Part shown: positions 8,716 through 17,821 of the stretch, piece after piece
How positions within the stretch are numbered: the stretch's first letter is position 1
How the letters are laid out: the number at the start of each line of letters is the position of its first letter
From: Propionibacteriaceae bacterium
Lineage (GTDB): Bacteria; Actinomycetota; Actinomycetes; Propionibacteriales; Propionibacteriaceae
Assembly (NCBI GenBank): GCA_009782785.1
Contig: WRIJ01000005.1
Span: forward strand, 62,001-126,000
Reading direction: 5' to 3'
DNA length: 64,000 bases
Position numbers and translations under genes: made by a program
The notes under the pieces: model-generated
Told to the model about the DNA's origin: nothing
What the model saw: the letters and a program-made list of their open reading frames with translations, nothing else
Database searches by the model: none

Positions 8716-10230
8716 GTGGCGATTCCATCCTTTGTGGATCAGGTACGGCTGCGGGTCACTGGCGGAGCTGGTGGTGGAGGATGTACCTCCGTACACCGCG
8801 AAAAATTTAAACCACTCGGTGGTCCTGATGGCGGTAATGGTGGCCATGGCGGTTCAGTGATTTTACACGTTGACCCTCAAGTGACCACATTGGTCGATTA
8901 TCACCATCATTCTCATCGTAAAGCTGTTAATGGCCAACCTGGCAGAGGTGGCCACCACCATGGAGCAAAAGGTGAAGACATTATTCTCACTGTTCCTGAG
9001 GGTACGGTCGTACGCGATGGCGATTCGGGCGACGTGATCGCTGACCTGGTTTCTCCACTGACAGAGATAGTGATTGCCCAAGGGGGTCACGGTGGTCTTG
9101 GCAATGCTGCCCTCGCGACGAAGGCTCGAAAGGCTCCAGGTTTTGCTCTGCTAGGTGAAGAGGGCGACGACTTGGAGATCATCCTCGAACTGAAGGTTGT
9201 TGCTGATGTGGGATTGGTGGGTTTCCCCAGTGCTGGGAAATCATCACTCATTGGTGCTATTTCTCGTGCCACCCCCGAAGTGGCAGACTATCCGTTCACT
9301 ACTCTCGTACCCCACCTGGGGGTTGTCATTGCTGGACCCACAACTTTTACTGTAGCCGATGTGCCTGGGTTGATCCCTGGGGCTGCGGGGGGCAAGGGTT
9401 TGGGTTTGGATTTCCTCCGTCACATCGAGCGCTGTCAGATCCTGGTCCATGTCATCGACACTGTGACTTATGAACCTGGTCGTGATCCGGTCAGTGACTT
9501 GGAGGCGATAGAAGTGGAGTTGGCGGCCTATGGTGGATTGGAAGACCGACCGCGCATGGTCGTACTGAATAAGGTTGACATTCCTGATGGGGCAGACATG
9601 GCTTCACTGGTACGCGGTGAGCTGCAAGCCCGTGGATTGGACGTCTTTGAGGTGTCAGCCAAGACCGGAGCGGGCCTCAAACAGTGGACCTATGCCATGG
9701 CCGACAAGGTGGCGGCTCTGCGAGCTGAGGCTGAAGAGGCGGTGCCGATCAGTGTGCCGATCATCACACCCAAGGAGGTGGGCCCCGCGTTCACTATTTC
9801 GAAGCAGAGTGACGATCATGGAGGTTTCGTTTGGAGGGTTCGCGGGGAGAAACCCGAGCGGTGGGTACGACAGACTGACTTTAACAATGGTGAAGCCGTG
9901 GGATATCTCGCTGATCGACTCAACAAGATAGGTATCGAAGATGAGTTATTAGCCCAAGGGGCTATGCCAGGTGACGCGGTAGCAATTGGGGGAGTAAACC
10001 CGGTTGTCTTCGATTTTGCACCGCAAGTCGATATTGGAGCAGAGTTGCTTGCAGCTCGCGGGGAAGATAATCGTCTTGATGCGCTTCGTCCAGCTGCCCA
10101 GCGTCGACGGGTGAAGGATGCCGCGTACCATGCACAAAAAGAAGCAGAAAGGGCTGTTTCTTTAGCGCTGACAGGTCTTGACCCTGAGGCTAATAATGGA
10201 GATACTAGCGAGGAACCCGGGGAGGTTTAA
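8716..10230 (+). CDS. obgE: GTPase Obg/CgtA
   Basis: Obg is a ribosome-associated GTPase acting in 50S assembly and the stringent response. The 504-residue protein has the glycine-rich N-terminal Obg fold (residues about 1-158, with [16 protein letters not shown] and [10 protein letters not shown]), the G domain with G1 [10 protein letters not shown]3 DVPGLIPGA and G4 NKVD, then an OCT domain and a charged C-terminal tail. The start codon is GTG at 8716, with AGGAAA upstream. Its stop overlaps the start of the mycoredoxin gene (TAATGG), so the next gene is translationally coupled. Confidence 0.96.
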   Translation: MAIPSFVDQVRLRVTGGAGGGGCTSVHREKFKPLGGPDGGNGGHGGSVILHVDPQVTTLVDYHHHSHRKAVNGQPGRGGHHHGAKGEDIILTVPEGTVVRDGDSGDVIADLVSPLTEIVIAQGGHGGLGNAALATKARKAPGFALLGEEGDDLEIILELKVVADVGLVGFPSAGKSSLIGAISRATPEVADYPFTTLVPHLGVVIAGPTTFTVADVPGLIPGAAGGKGLGLDFLRHIERCQILVHVIDTVTYEPGRDPVSDLEAIEVELAAYGGLEDRPRMVVLNKVDIPDGADMASLVRGELQARGLDVFEVSAKTGAGLKQWTYAMADKVAALRAEAEEAVPISVPIITPKEVGPAFTISKQSDDHGGFVWRVRGEKPERWVRQTDFNNGEAVGYLADRLNKIGIEDELLAQGAMPGDAVAIGGVNPVVFDFAPQVDIGAELLAARGEDNRLDALRPAAQRRRVKDAAYHAQKEAERAVSLALTGLDPEANNGDTSEEPGEV

Positions 10231-10514
10231 TGGCTTCATTAACAGGTACGACCACATCATTCTCGACCCATGTGGTGATGTATGGAGCTCAATGGTGTGG
10301 GGATTGTCGCATGGCCAAGCAGGTGCTTGATGGCGAGAATGTCGACTATGACTACATCAATCTCATGACCGACAAGGCTGCGGCTAAGCGTGCTGAAGAG
10401 ATTTCCGGTCAGAAGCACATTCCGGTGATCGTCTTCCCGGATGGGGTTTTCTATGTGGAGCCAACGAGGGCAGAACTCGCCCTCAAGTTGCGCTCACTCG
10501 CAGTGGGCTCCTGA
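10230..10514 (+). CDS. Mycoredoxin/glutaredoxin-like thiol oxidoreductase
   Basis: The 94-residue protein is a thioredoxin-fold redoxin with a CGDC active site at about residues 24-27 (GAQWCGDCRMAKQVLD). A cis-proline region HIPVIVFPDG and a C-terminal helix follow, as in actinobacterial mycoredoxins that reduce protein-mycothiol disulfides. Mrx1 usually has CGYC or CPYC; CGDC is a variant, so substrate preference could differ. Its start overlaps the obgE stop. In many actinobacteria proB/proA occupy this slot between obg and nadD. Confidence 0.82.
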   Translation: MASLTGTTTSFSTHVVMYGAQWCGDCRMAKQVLDGENVDYDYINLMTDKAAAKRAEEISGQKHIPVIVFPDGVFYVEPTRAELALKLRSLAVGS

Positions 10515-10564
10515 GGGCTTCCATAACCTGATCATGCGTAGAATGGTGAGTGAAAGGGGGCAGT

Positions 10565-11236
10565 GTGAACGACACGCCAAAGAAAGATGAGGGACTCAGC
10601 CATGCTCCGGATGTGGAGCGCATTCGCTTAGGTGTCATGGGTGGTACTTTTGATCCGATTCACCACGGTCACTTGGTGGCAGCATCAGAGGTCGCTGCTC
10701 GATTTGGGCTTCACGAAGTGGCTTTCGTACCAACTGGTCACTCGTGGCAAAAAGCTGATCAGGACGTGTCTGCTCCCGAGGACCGCTATCTCATGACCGT
10801 GATTGCTACCGCCTCTAATCCGAGATTCTCTGTTTCTCGGGTAGATATTGATCGGGGAGGCGACACGTACACAATCGACACTCTCAAAGACATGAGGAAG
10901 ATGCGTGGAAAGGATGTTGATCTGTTCTTCATTACCGGTGCTGATGCTTTGTCGAATATTTTGAGCTGGCGTGGGGCTGAAGACATTTTTGACTACGCCA
11001 ATTTTGTCGGGGTTTCGCGTCCTGGTTCTCCCTTTGATCGTAGTACGATCGCCCATTTGCCCAAAGACAGGGTCACGCTCATGGAAGTGCCAGCACTGTC
11101 TATCTCTTCCACTGACTGTCGGGAGAGGGTACGCGCAGAGCTGCCGATCTGGTATCTCGTACCGGATGGTATCGTGCAGTACATTCAAAAACGTGGGCTC
11201 TACGCCGAGACTGAGGTGGGTCATGGCAGTCAGTAG
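10565..11236 (+). CDS. nadD: Nicotinate-nucleotide adenylyltransferase
   Basis: NadD makes nicotinic acid adenine dinucleotide in NAD synthesis. The protein (223 residues from this start) has the nucleotidyltransferase motif [15 protein letters not shown] near its N-terminus and the C-terminal [10 protein letters not shown] block, which matches the ISSTxIR signature. The GTG at 10565 has AAGGGGG 4-5 nt upstream. An in-frame GTG at 10550 lies 5 nt after a TAGAAT -10-like box and would be leaderless, so two starts are possible. It overlaps rsfS by 14 bp. Confidence 0.92.
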   Translation: MNDTPKKDEGLSHAPDVERIRLGVMGGTFDPIHHGHLVAASEVAARFGLHEVAFVPTGHSWQKADQDVSAPEDRYLMTVIATASNPRFSVSRVDIDRGGDTYTIDTLKDMRKMRGKDVDLFFITGADALSNILSWRGAEDIFDYANFVGVSRPGSPFDRSTIAHLPKDRVTLMEVPALSISSTDCRERVRAELPIWYLVPDGIVQYIQKRGLYAETEVGHGSQ

Positions 11237-11603
11237 CCAAGCACTTCGCATTGCTGAGGTTGCTGTCTTAGCAGCACAAGAGAAACTGGGCCAAGATATT
11301 CTCGTTGTCGATGTGAGTGAGAAACTCGGAATTGCTGAAGTGTTTGTAGTGATCTCAGCCAGCAATGAACGCCAGCTTGCTGCCATCGTGGAAGAAATTG
11401 AGTCCCGGTGTTCCCAGGCAGGCATCCCACCGGCGCGTCGGGAGGGGGAGCGCGATTCTCACTGGGTCTTGCTCGATGGTTTCGACACTATTGTCCATGT
11501 TCAACACGTGGAAGCCCGCAGTGTCTATGGCCTTGATCGTCTCTGGAAGGACTGCCCGAGTATTGATCTAGGCGAGGTGGTCAGCAGTGGGGTGAACTCA
11601 TGA
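11223..11603 (+). CDS. rsfS: Ribosomal silencing factor RsfS
   Basis: RsfS binds L14 and blocks subunit joining when nutrients run out. The 126-residue protein carries the DUF143 fold: [22 protein letters not shown], then [22 protein letters not shown] and a tyrosine-containing end ([13 protein letters not shown]). The start at 11223 lies inside the end of nadD, the usual coupling of these genes, and the stop overlaps the next small ORF by ATGA. Confidence 0.94.
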   Translation: MAVSSQALRIAEVAVLAAQEKLGQDILVVDVSEKLGIAEVFVVISASNERQLAAIVEEIESRCSQAGIPPARREGERDSHWVLLDGFDTIVHVQHVEARSVYGLDRLWKDCPSIDLGEVVSSGVNS

Positions 11604-11788
11604 GTGAGTTCGACTCGATTTTCTCTCCAGGGTTAGCCCAGTGGAAAGAGTATAAAGATCAGTTGAGGACTAAGAAGGCTGAGGCACCTGCTCCTGGTCC
11701 AGGCCCCAGTGACTGTGTTGTGGATTTGGATGCCCGCACGATCATCATGCCTCCTGAGAGTGATGATGAGGTACCCACAGCTCCATGA
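11600..11788 (+). CDS. Small hypothetical protein in the rsfS operon
   Basis: This 62-residue acidic, proline-rich protein is translationally coupled on both sides: it starts in an ATGA overlap with rsfS and its stop overlaps the next ATG. An N-terminal FDSIFSPGLAQWKEYKDQLRTKK helix is followed by an Ala/Pro linker and the segment DCVVDLDARTIIMPPE. I do not recognise a family. The tight coupling on both sides is the main evidence that it is real. Confidence 0.65.
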   Translation: MSEFDSIFSPGLAQWKEYKDQLRTKKAEAPAPGPGPSDCVVDLDARTIIMPPESDDEVPTAP

Positions 11789-12423
11789 CCTTGCCTGATT
11801 ATTTTGCTTTGGCTGGGGCCATCCTTGTAGCAGGAGTCGCCACTCCACAGTTTCTTTTAGTGGTACGTACCAAGGACACCCACGGGTTGGCGACCTTGAC
11901 ATGGATACTCAATATGGCGATCGCGATAGGATGGGCCAGCCATGGGATCAAGATTCCTGAGATTCACATGATCTGGCCCAATTCGTGGGCGTTGATTGTT
12001 GCTGGGACGGTGCTGTATTTCTTGCACCGCAATGGGGTTCTCACCAGTTGGTTACCGGTCATTGGTGGTCTTGGTATGGCTGGGGTTTTCATTGGGTTCG
12101 ACTATGTGTTCGGAACAACAGCCTATGGTTTAGCTATTGTCGTACCTCAGGGGTATGCCATGGTACGCCAGGGGATCGAACTCATGAGAGCACCAGAAGT
12201 CACTGGGGTATCAACTCTTGCCTGGGTCTTGCAAGTCTTGACCCAAGCAACCTGGTTGACGTGGGCGATCATGACCAGCGAGTGGGGATCTATGATCGCT
12301 GCGGGAGTCTCCCTTGTGACAGCATCTTTTGTTCTCACCTTCAGAGTCCTCAGGGGCCTGGGCATGGGTCCTGTGGGTGCACGTGGGCAACCACGGTTGG
12401 TGAAGGAAGACTCCCGAAACTGA
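11785..12423 (+). CDS. PQ-loop (SWEET-like) membrane protein
   Basis: The 212-residue protein has about seven hydrophobic segments and two PQ motifs, one in ATPQFLLVVRTKDTHG (about residues 20-35) and one in VVPQGYAMVR (about residues 119-128). Each is followed by a conserved S/T-L-x-W segment (LATLTW, VSTLAW). This two-repeat layout resembles SWEET/PQ-loop transporters, which move sugars or amino acids, rather than the single-repeat SemiSWEETs common in bacteria. The substrate cannot be inferred. It is coupled to the small ORF upstream and overlaps the convergent PH-domain gene by 74 bp. Confidence 0.8.
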   Translation: MTLPDYFALAGAILVAGVATPQFLLVVRTKDTHGLATLTWILNMAIAIGWASHGIKIPEIHMIWPNSWALIVAGTVLYFLHRNGVLTSWLPVIGGLGMAGVFIGFDYVFGTTAYGLAIVVPQGYAMVRQGIELMRAPEVTGVSTLAWVLQVLTQATWLTWAIMTSEWGSMIAAGVSLVTASFVLTFRVLRGLGMGPVGARGQPRLVKEDSRN

Positions 12424-13795
12424 TCAGGGATGTCTGTGTGGTGAGGAACTCACCGGTGTCATTGGTGGACAGGTGGTTGAGCCGCCCGGATGCTGGGCCA
12501 GGAGTGGAGTGTATCGACACTGTCGCAAGATCCCGTACGCGATCCCAGGGACCTGCGACAACACTGATCCCTTGGATGCGGTCATGGGGAATGATGGTGA
12601 CTCTTCTTGTCAACCTACCTGTGCGAATGATGAGAGCGAAGTTGCTGCGGGCGTACCCTTGGTGGGCCCACCCCAACGGATCAAACAGTCGTGCGTGCCG
12701 TGGTGATCCTGTGAAGGGGGCACTGATTCTTCCCCGGTTCATAGCCTGTTGGACAAGCTCCCAGTTGCCTGCTTGTGTCACCTCTGCCATCACTGCACTC
12801 AAGGCAATCTTGGCCAGTGTGGGATCAGCGACAGGCACGAGCAGGGTACGTGAGGTTGAGTCGTCAGATGTGGAGTATCCAGCAATATTGGCGCTGATTC
12901 TCCACCAATCGGGTTTTCTCCACCATAGGCGCTGGGTGAGGGATATTGCTTGGATGCGTTGAGCTGGAATGGATTGTTTGATGTGTGTGGTGAGCCCATG
13001 CTTGAGCTGGATGCCATCGTCGTGTACGTACCCAGTGAATCGCATTTCTGTCACGATATGTTTCCAGAAGGTATGAAACATGGCGTAGATGAATGGGAGT
13101 AAAGCAAACAACCCGGTGTACGTGTCGAGTGTGATGGTCATAGCGATGATAGTGGCTGTGGCGAGCAGCGAACCCCAGGGCTCCCAGGTGCGCAGGTACG
13201 ATCGGATCGTCCATGACGGAGGCACCGTGAACAGTGGGTCAGCGTGTTCGTATGAAGGAATATCACCTCCACCCCTGTCATTCTGCGGAGGGCGCCAGGG
13301 CGACTCGCAGAATCCATCACTCGCCATACTTGTTGATTTCCGTGACAGAATCTCTGCTCGTACCTCTTCAGCGTATGAGGCTTTCAAATACACCAGTGAG
13401 AGTTGGGAATCAGCTCCACCAGCGGATTCGAGTTTGAGTTCGGCTAGTCCTAGTGCGCGAGCTATCAGTGGCCGTACGATGTCAACAGCTTCTAGCTGGT
13501 CGAGTCGAAGACTGCGATGGCGTCGAGCGAGGATGCCTGTCGTGAGATCCACTGTTTCCGAACCGATGCGAAACCGAGCCAGCAACCACCACACGAGGTT
13601 GTAGATCGTAGTGAGAATGATGACAACCGCAATGATCACCAGGAGCCCTGCGATACCAGTGAGGCGGCTCAATTCTAGGGTTTCCTCGTAACTGTTGCGC
13701 AGAGAGTTGAGTATGAAACCAATGATGACTGCGGTCAGAGCCCAACCGCGTAACCAGGGGGTCAGCGGATGTAGGCGTCGCCAATCGGTGGTCAC
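12350..13795 (-). CDS. Bacterial PH-domain membrane protein, large (YdbT-like)
   Basis: The 481-residue protein has TM pairs near residues 15-65 and 215-255 and several bacterial PH (bPH_2/DUF304) domains, recognisable by LTTGILARRHRSLRLDQLEAVDIVRP, KHGLTTHIKQSIPAQRIQAISL and RTGRLTRRVTIIPHDRIQGISVV. It pairs with the smaller bPH_2 gene upstream (ATGA overlap), as YdbS and YdbT do in Bacillus, where the pair helps tolerance to certain antimicrobials; a role here is inference. Around residues 160-175 the sequence encodes a palindromic repeat (13273-13316) also found between genes nearby, so the linker between the first PH domain and the next TM pair looks like an in-frame insertion. Confidence 0.85.
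   Translation of the reverse strand: MTTDWRRLHPLTPWLRGWALTAVIIGFILNSLRNSYEETLELSRLTGIAGLLVIIAVVIILTTIYNLVWWLLARFRIGSETVDLTTGILARRHRSLRLDQLEAVDIVRPLIARALGLAELKLESAGGADSQLSLVYLKASYAEEVRAEILSRKSTSMASDGFCESPWRPPQNDRGGGDIPSYEHADPLFTVPPSWTIRSYLRTWEPWGSLLATATIIAMTITLDTYTGLFALLPFIYAMFHTFWKHIVTEMRFTGYVHDDGIQLKHGLTTHIKQSIPAQRIQAISLTQRLWWRKPDWWRISANIAGYSTSDDSTSRTLLVPVADPTLAKIALSAVMAEVTQAGNWELVQQAMNRGRISAPFTGSPRHARLFDPLGWAHQGYARSNFALIIRTGRLTRRVTIIPHDRIQGISVVAGPWDRVRDLATVSIHSTPGPASGRLNHLSTNDTGEFLTTQTSLISFGSLPSPTVVAHVHPQDPCPGP
13273..13316. repeat. REP-like palindromic repeat inside a CDS, copy 1
   Basis: Outer arms ATTCTGCG (13280-13287) and CGCAGAAT (13305-13312) flank a GC-rich core that adds two more base pairs after a bulged G. 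The left flank CCTGTC and the core elements are shared with the intergenic copy near 14810. On the minus strand it is translated in frame without a stop as GFCESPWRPPQNDRG within the PH-domain protein. Confidence 0.75.
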
Positions 13796-14355
13796 GAAGG
13801 ATTCCCCACGATTTCATCAGTCGCCAAGGAATCCTGACCAACCTGCCTCGTCAGCTTTCCCCGGTCAGTGAGGATGTCCCTCAACCGGCTGGCTATCTCA
13901 CCAGGAAGACCCGGAATAGTAATGTCGGCTGCTGGTGATGCGGTTCTGACTGACACGCTCGCTAGATTGAAGATTCTCTCGAACGCCCCAACACGAATAT
14001 CAACGTACTGGATGCGTACATAGGGGATGATTTCTAGGCTGCGATTAAGCAAACCAGAGCGATAGAACAAATCTTTATCCCGGATAGCGTACGAAGCTTT
14101 CTTGACCCATCGTGGTATTCGGATCCCGGTCCAAGCGAGCATCATCACCGCTCCTGCGGTCACCAGGTACAACCACAGGTTGTGCCAAATGACGCAGGCA
14201 ACCAAGCATGCCAGACCGATGAATAGTGCACGGATTCCCCAGCCTAATAGCCGCACAGTGATGAGATCCTTGCTCAGTGGTTGCCACACAAGGCCAAGAG
14301 GATTCAGCGGATTAGTCAGCCCTGCAGAGGCACTCGTCGGGTCTGTTGGGCTCAT
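13792..14355 (-). CDS. Bacterial PH-domain membrane protein, small (YdbS-like)
   Basis: The 187-residue protein has two hydrophobic segments (about residues 30-75) followed by one bPH_2 domain (YAIRDKDLFYRSGLLNRSLEIIPYVRIQYVDI). That is the normal layout of YdbS-type proteins, the partner of the larger YdbT-type protein encoded immediately downstream with an ATGA overlap. The ATG at 14355 (MSPTDPTSAS) was preferred over the longer frame to 14400 because it has GGAAC nearby and removes an unlikely N-terminus. Function is unknown beyond the membrane location. Confidence 0.82.
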   Translation of the reverse strand: MSPTDPTSASAGLTNPLNPLGLVWQPLSKDLITVRLLGWGIRALFIGLACLVACVIWHNLWLYLVTAGAVMMLAWTGIRIPRWVKKASYAIRDKDLFYRSGLLNRSLEIIPYVRIQYVDIRVGAFERIFNLASVSVRTASPAADITIPGLPGEIASRLRDILTDRGKLTRQVGQDSLATDEIVGNPS

Positions 14356-14533
14356 AGTTCCATTGTGGCACATGGCCACAACCGTGTTGGAGTGTGACAA
14401 GCACAGCCCACTTCGGGTTAAACACTGGTGTGCTGACTAGGCTCCCCAGAAATGTCAGTGCTCTCTGAGACGATAGACAAGTAAAGGAGATGGGTAGGGG
14501 AATCGACAGGAAACCCGCACTTGGCTGGCCGAG

Positions 14534-14754
14534 ATGACCCGCCAGTCTGTTGAGGATGGGACGTTTTTTGACACCTACGAAGTGTACGAGGAAGCCCTGA
14601 GTGAAGTACGAAAGGGGAAGTAATTCGTGAGCAAGCCCTGGATACCAAGCATCCCTCACTCAGTGTTGATGATGTGCTGATTTCGCTCTCTTTGGCAGGA
14701 GCCCCAAAGTTCGCCGCAGAGGTACGTGCCTACTGGAGCAAGAAGGGCACATGA
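14534..14754 (+). pseudogene. Frameshifted remnant of a small protein gene
   Basis: Two adjacent reading frames look like one gene broken by a single-base loss. The first runs from the ATG at 14534 (MTRQSVEDGTFFDTYEVYEE) to a TAA after EVRKGK; the second continues with VIREQALDTKHPSLSVDD and ends ...RAYWSKKGT at 14754. Adding one G to the GGGG run near 14617 joins them into a single product of about 73 residues. Composition is protein-like, with acidic helices at the start and a mixed helix at the end. I do not recognise the family; an antitoxin-like or small regulatory protein is a guess. Confidence 0.45.
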
Positions 14755-14782
14755 ACATCAGACTCCCAGTAGTCTCATGCCT

Positions 14783-14858
14783 CCCCCTGTCATTCTGTGC
14801 ATCTCACCCACCCTGTCATTCTGCGGAGCCCGTTAGGGCGACTCGCACTGCGCAGGGG
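14783..14858. repeat. REP-like repeat, copies 2a/2b (intergenic)
   Basis: CCCTGTCATTCTG occurs twice in tandem, near 14785 and 14810. The second copy continues with the core found in the PH-domain gene (CTGCGGAG ... AGGGCGACTCGCA) before the right arm diverges. It lies just upstream of the hrcA promoter. A 12-bp half-element (TCATTCTGCGGA, minus strand) also occurs at 44247-44258. Confidence 0.65.
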
Positions 14859-14880
14859 GACGGGGGCGAGCAGTGGTAAA

Positions 14881-14907
14881 CTGGCACTCTTGTCCCCAGA
14901 GTGCCAG
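14881..14907. promoter_or_regulatory. CIRCE operator (HrcA binding site)
   Basis: CTGGCACTC, a 9-nt spacer, and GAGTGCCAG form a perfect 9-bp inverted repeat matching CIRCE (TTAGCACTC-N9-GAGTGCTAA), with G/C changes in the outer positions. It overlaps a -10-like TAAACT (14877-14882) and ends 10 bp before the hrcA start, so HrcA would repress its own operon. Confidence 0.9.
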
Positions 14908-14917
14908 GAGGTGAACC

Positions 14918-15925
14918 ATGCTCGATGACCGTAAACTTGCTGTCTTGCGCGCTATTGTCACCGATTATGTGCACTCGCGTGAACCTGTTGGATCACGCAC
15001 CCTCGTGGAGAGACATCACCTTGATGTGAGCCCTGCAACTGTACGCAATGATATGGCCGCCCTGGAAGAAGAAGGGTACATCACCCACCGTCACACGTCA
15101 GCTGGCCGTGTCCCAACCGATAAGGGGTACCGTCTCTTTGTTGATCGCCTGGCTTCCATGAAACCACTCACCTCAGCAGAGAAGCGCGCCATCACTGCCT
15201 TTCTGAGCGGCGCTGCAGATATAGACGATATTGTGACCCGGACTGTCCGCCTCCTTGCCCAAGTCACTCAACAGGTTGCTATCATGCAATATCCTTCCAC
15301 CGGGTCAGCCACTATTCGCCGGATCGATATTGTCAGTCTCCATGATTCCAAAGGGCTAGTGATCATGGTGAACTCGAGTGGAACCGTCACCCAACACCAT
15401 GTTGATCTTGGTCAACTCGATGATGATGGCATAGCTATGCTACGTGATCGTCTAGGTGACGCCCTCGCAGGGTTGACCCCCACCCAAGCAGCAGCGGTCC
15501 TCGGTGATTTCACTTCTATGGTTGACCCCGCAATCCAGAGTGTCACTGCAGGAATCGTGGCAGCCCTTCTTGACATGCTTGCCTCCGATCAACACACCAA
15601 GATTGTTATTGCCGGGATCAACAATCTCGCCCAGTTTTCGGATGAATTCGACACGTCAATACGGCCCGTACTTGACACTTTGGAAGAGCAGATGGTTTTG
15701 CTGAAACTGCTAGGTGAAGCTTCTAGTGACGTGATGGTACGTATTGGTCAGGAAAACTCCCATGCGAACCTTTCGACAGCCTCAGTGGTTGCTAGTGGAT
15801 ACGAAATGGACGATTCTTGGGCGGGCCTTGGAGTGGTTGGCCCCACCCGAATGGACTACCCCTCGACCATGGCCTCAGTGAGAGCTGTAGCCCGATATGT
15901 GAGCCGAATCTTGGCTGAAGGATGA
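14918..15925 (+). CDS. hrcA: Heat-inducible transcription repressor HrcA
   Basis: HrcA binds CIRCE and represses chaperone genes until heat shock. The 335-residue protein has an N-terminal winged helix ([20 protein letters not shown], then [20 protein letters not shown] with the recognition helix) and the C-terminal GAF-like and dimerisation parts. A perfect CIRCE lies directly upstream, with AGGAGG just before the ATG. dnaJ starts 1 bp after the stop codon, making this the classic actinobacterial hrcA-dnaJ operon. Confidence 0.96.
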   Translation: MLDDRKLAVLRAIVTDYVHSREPVGSRTLVERHHLDVSPATVRNDMAALEEEGYITHRHTSAGRVPTDKGYRLFVDRLASMKPLTSAEKRAITAFLSGAADIDDIVTRTVRLLAQVTQQVAIMQYPSTGSATIRRIDIVSLHDSKGLVIMVNSSGTVTQHHVDLGQLDDDGIAMLRDRLGDALAGLTPTQAAAVLGDFTSMVDPAIQSVTAGIVAALLDMLASDQHTKIVIAGINNLAQFSDEFDTSIRPVLDTLEEQMVLLKLLGEASSDVMVRIGQENSHANLSTASVVASGYEMDDSWAGLGVVGPTRMDYPSTMASVRAVARYVSRILAEG

Positions 15926-15926
15926 G

Positions 15927-17078
15927 ATGACAACTGATTACTATTCCCTGCTTGGTGTGGACAGAGATGCAACTGATGAGGACATCAAGAAGGCCTACCG
16001 CAAGCTCGCCATGAAATATCATCCGGATGTGGCTGAAGAGGATGGCGCTGCTGATATGTTCAAGCGCATCGGTGAAGCCTATGAGGTGCTCTCTGATCCG
16101 CAGAAGAAAAACATCTATGATCTTGGTGGTGACCCTCTCGGTGGGGGTGGGGGAGGATTCCCCGGTTTTGGTGGAGGAACCTTCGATTTCTCAACCATCA
16201 TGGACGCTGTCTTTGGTGGGTCCATGGGGTCGAGGGGGCCACGATCCAGGGTGTCGCGAGGCCAAGATCGCCTGGAAAGACTGAACCTCGAACTTGTCGA
16301 TGCAGCCTTTGGGATGACTCAAGAAATCACTATTGATGCTCTGGCCCTCTGCTCAACCTGCTCAGGATCAGGGGCAACCGATGGATCCCAAGCATCGAAA
16401 TGCCGGACATGCCAGGGCCGCGGTGAAGTCATGGCGGTTCAGCGATCCTTCATTGGGGACATTCGTACCTCTTCAGTCTGTCCACAGTGCCGAGGGTATG
16501 GCACCACGATCGACAACCCTTGTGTGGACTGTTATGGCGAGGGACGCCTGCGAGCAGAACGAAACCTCACTGTGAAGATCCCTGCTGGTGTGACGACTGG
16601 GAATCGTATTCGCCTAGAATCCCAAGGTGATGTTGGCCCTGGCGGTGGCCCAGCTGGAGACCTCTATGTGGAGCTTGTCGTCAAGGATCATGAGATGTTC
16701 ACTCGTAACGGTGACCATCTTGAAGCGACACTCACTGTGCCCATGACTGCTGCTGCGCTGGGTGCTGAGCTTCACATGTCTACGATTGATGCTGAGAAAC
16801 CAGATTGCCCTGCGGAGGATGCACTAGTCACTGTGACGATCAATTCGGGTACCCAAACAGGGTCGCGGTTGGTGGTTAAAGGCCATGGCGTACCCAAACT
16901 GAGAGGACGTGGTCGTGGTGATCTCATTATCCATGTGGTTGTCTCCACTCCCACAAAACTTGATGATGCCCAACGTGAACTACTCAATCAGCTTGCGCTA
17001 GCTCGTGGAGAAGACGGGCCCGTACGCCCGAAAGCTGACAAAGGTTTTCTTGATAAACTCCGGCAGGCTTTTTCGTGA
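15927..17078 (+). CDS. dnaJ: Chaperone DnaJ (DnaJ2 type)
   Basis: This DnaK co-chaperone has 383 residues. The J domain is at residues about 3-68 with the HPD motif in [11 protein letters not shown], followed by a Gly/Phe-rich stretch. Next are four CxxCxGxG zinc motifs ([32 protein letters not shown]; about residues 140-215), then the substrate-binding C-terminal domains. It is the hrcA-linked copy, so heat-inducible through CIRCE. Its end overlaps the rsmE start. Confidence 0.96.
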   Translation: MTTDYYSLLGVDRDATDEDIKKAYRKLAMKYHPDVAEEDGAADMFKRIGEAYEVLSDPQKKNIYDLGGDPLGGGGGGFPGFGGGTFDFSTIMDAVFGGSMGSRGPRSRVSRGQDRLERLNLELVDAAFGMTQEITIDALALCSTCSGSGATDGSQASKCRTCQGRGEVMAVQRSFIGDIRTSSVCPQCRGYGTTIDNPCVDCYGEGRLRAERNLTVKIPAGVTTGNRIRLESQGDVGPGGGPAGDLYVELVVKDHEMFTRNGDHLEATLTVPMTAAALGAELHMSTIDAEKPDCPAEDALVTVTINSGTQTGSRLVVKGHGVPKLRGRGRGDLIIHVVVSTPTKLDDAQRELLNQLALARGEDGPVRPKADKGFLDKLRQAFS

Positions 17079-17821
17079 GTGATGGCTTCTTTGTTGCTGA
17101 TTTTCCCGCCACCATAGAGGTGGGAAGTACGGTTGTGGTTGCCGGGGCAGAAGCCCACCATATGGCAGTACGCCGGATTCGCCACAGTGAAATCGTGACC
17201 CTCACCGATGGGCAGGGTCGCGGAATCGTGGGCCCGGTTGTGGCTATGTCACCTGACCATGTTGAGATTCACGTTGATGCCACCGAAGAATTCCACCAGC
17301 GCGGTCCACGGTTGAGTGTCATACAAGCCTTACCGAAAAAGGATCGCGCCGACCAGGCTATAGACCTCATGACAGAAGTCGGGGTTCACCGGATCATTCC
17401 TTGGCAGGCGTCGCGGTGTGTCACCAGGTGGTCCGAAGACAAAGCCGAAGCTGGGAGAGCGAAATGGGAGAAGATTGCTCGCGAATCGTCGAAACAAGCA
17501 CGACGTTTGCTTTTCCCTGAGGTCACTTCGTTAATGTCAACACCTGAGGTTGCTCGGTTGATCAAGAACCACCCCACTTTGATTATGCACGAAAAGGGGA
17601 GCAACCTTTTGTCTTCCCATCTTTTCCCTCAAGGCGAAGAGCAAGTGATCGTCATTGGTCCTGAAGGTGGTCTCACCGAGTCGGAAGTGGATGTCTTTCG
17701 TTCTGCAGGAGGCCGGGTCTTTTCTATGGGTGATACTGTCTTACGTACGTCAACAGCTGGGGCTATTGCCATCACCCAAGTACGCGCATTCTGGACGAGC
17801 CAGCACGGTCAGGAGACGTGA
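17075..17821 (+). CDS. rsmE: 16S rRNA (uracil1498-N3)-methyltransferase
   Basis: RsmE methylates U1498 of 16S rRNA. The 248-residue SPOUT-type protein has an N-terminal PUA-like part with [11 protein letters not shown], then [20 protein letters not shown], and the C-terminal knot with [12 protein letters not shown] and [11 protein letters not shown], which bind S-adenosylmethionine. GTG at 17075 overlaps the dnaJ stop. In relatives phoH-ybeY follows directly; here tgt and an ABC pair come next. Confidence 0.94.
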   Translation: MSDGFFVADFPATIEVGSTVVVAGAEAHHMAVRRIRHSEIVTLTDGQGRGIVGPVVAMSPDHVEIHVDATEEFHQRGPRLSVIQALPKKDRADQAIDLMTEVGVHRIIPWQASRCVTRWSEDKAEAGRAKWEKIARESSKQARRLLFPEVTSLMSTPEVARLIKNHPTLIMHEKGSNLLSSHLFPQGEEQVIVIGPEGGLTESEVDVFRSAGGRVFSMGDTVLRTSTAGAIAITQVRAFWTSQHGQET

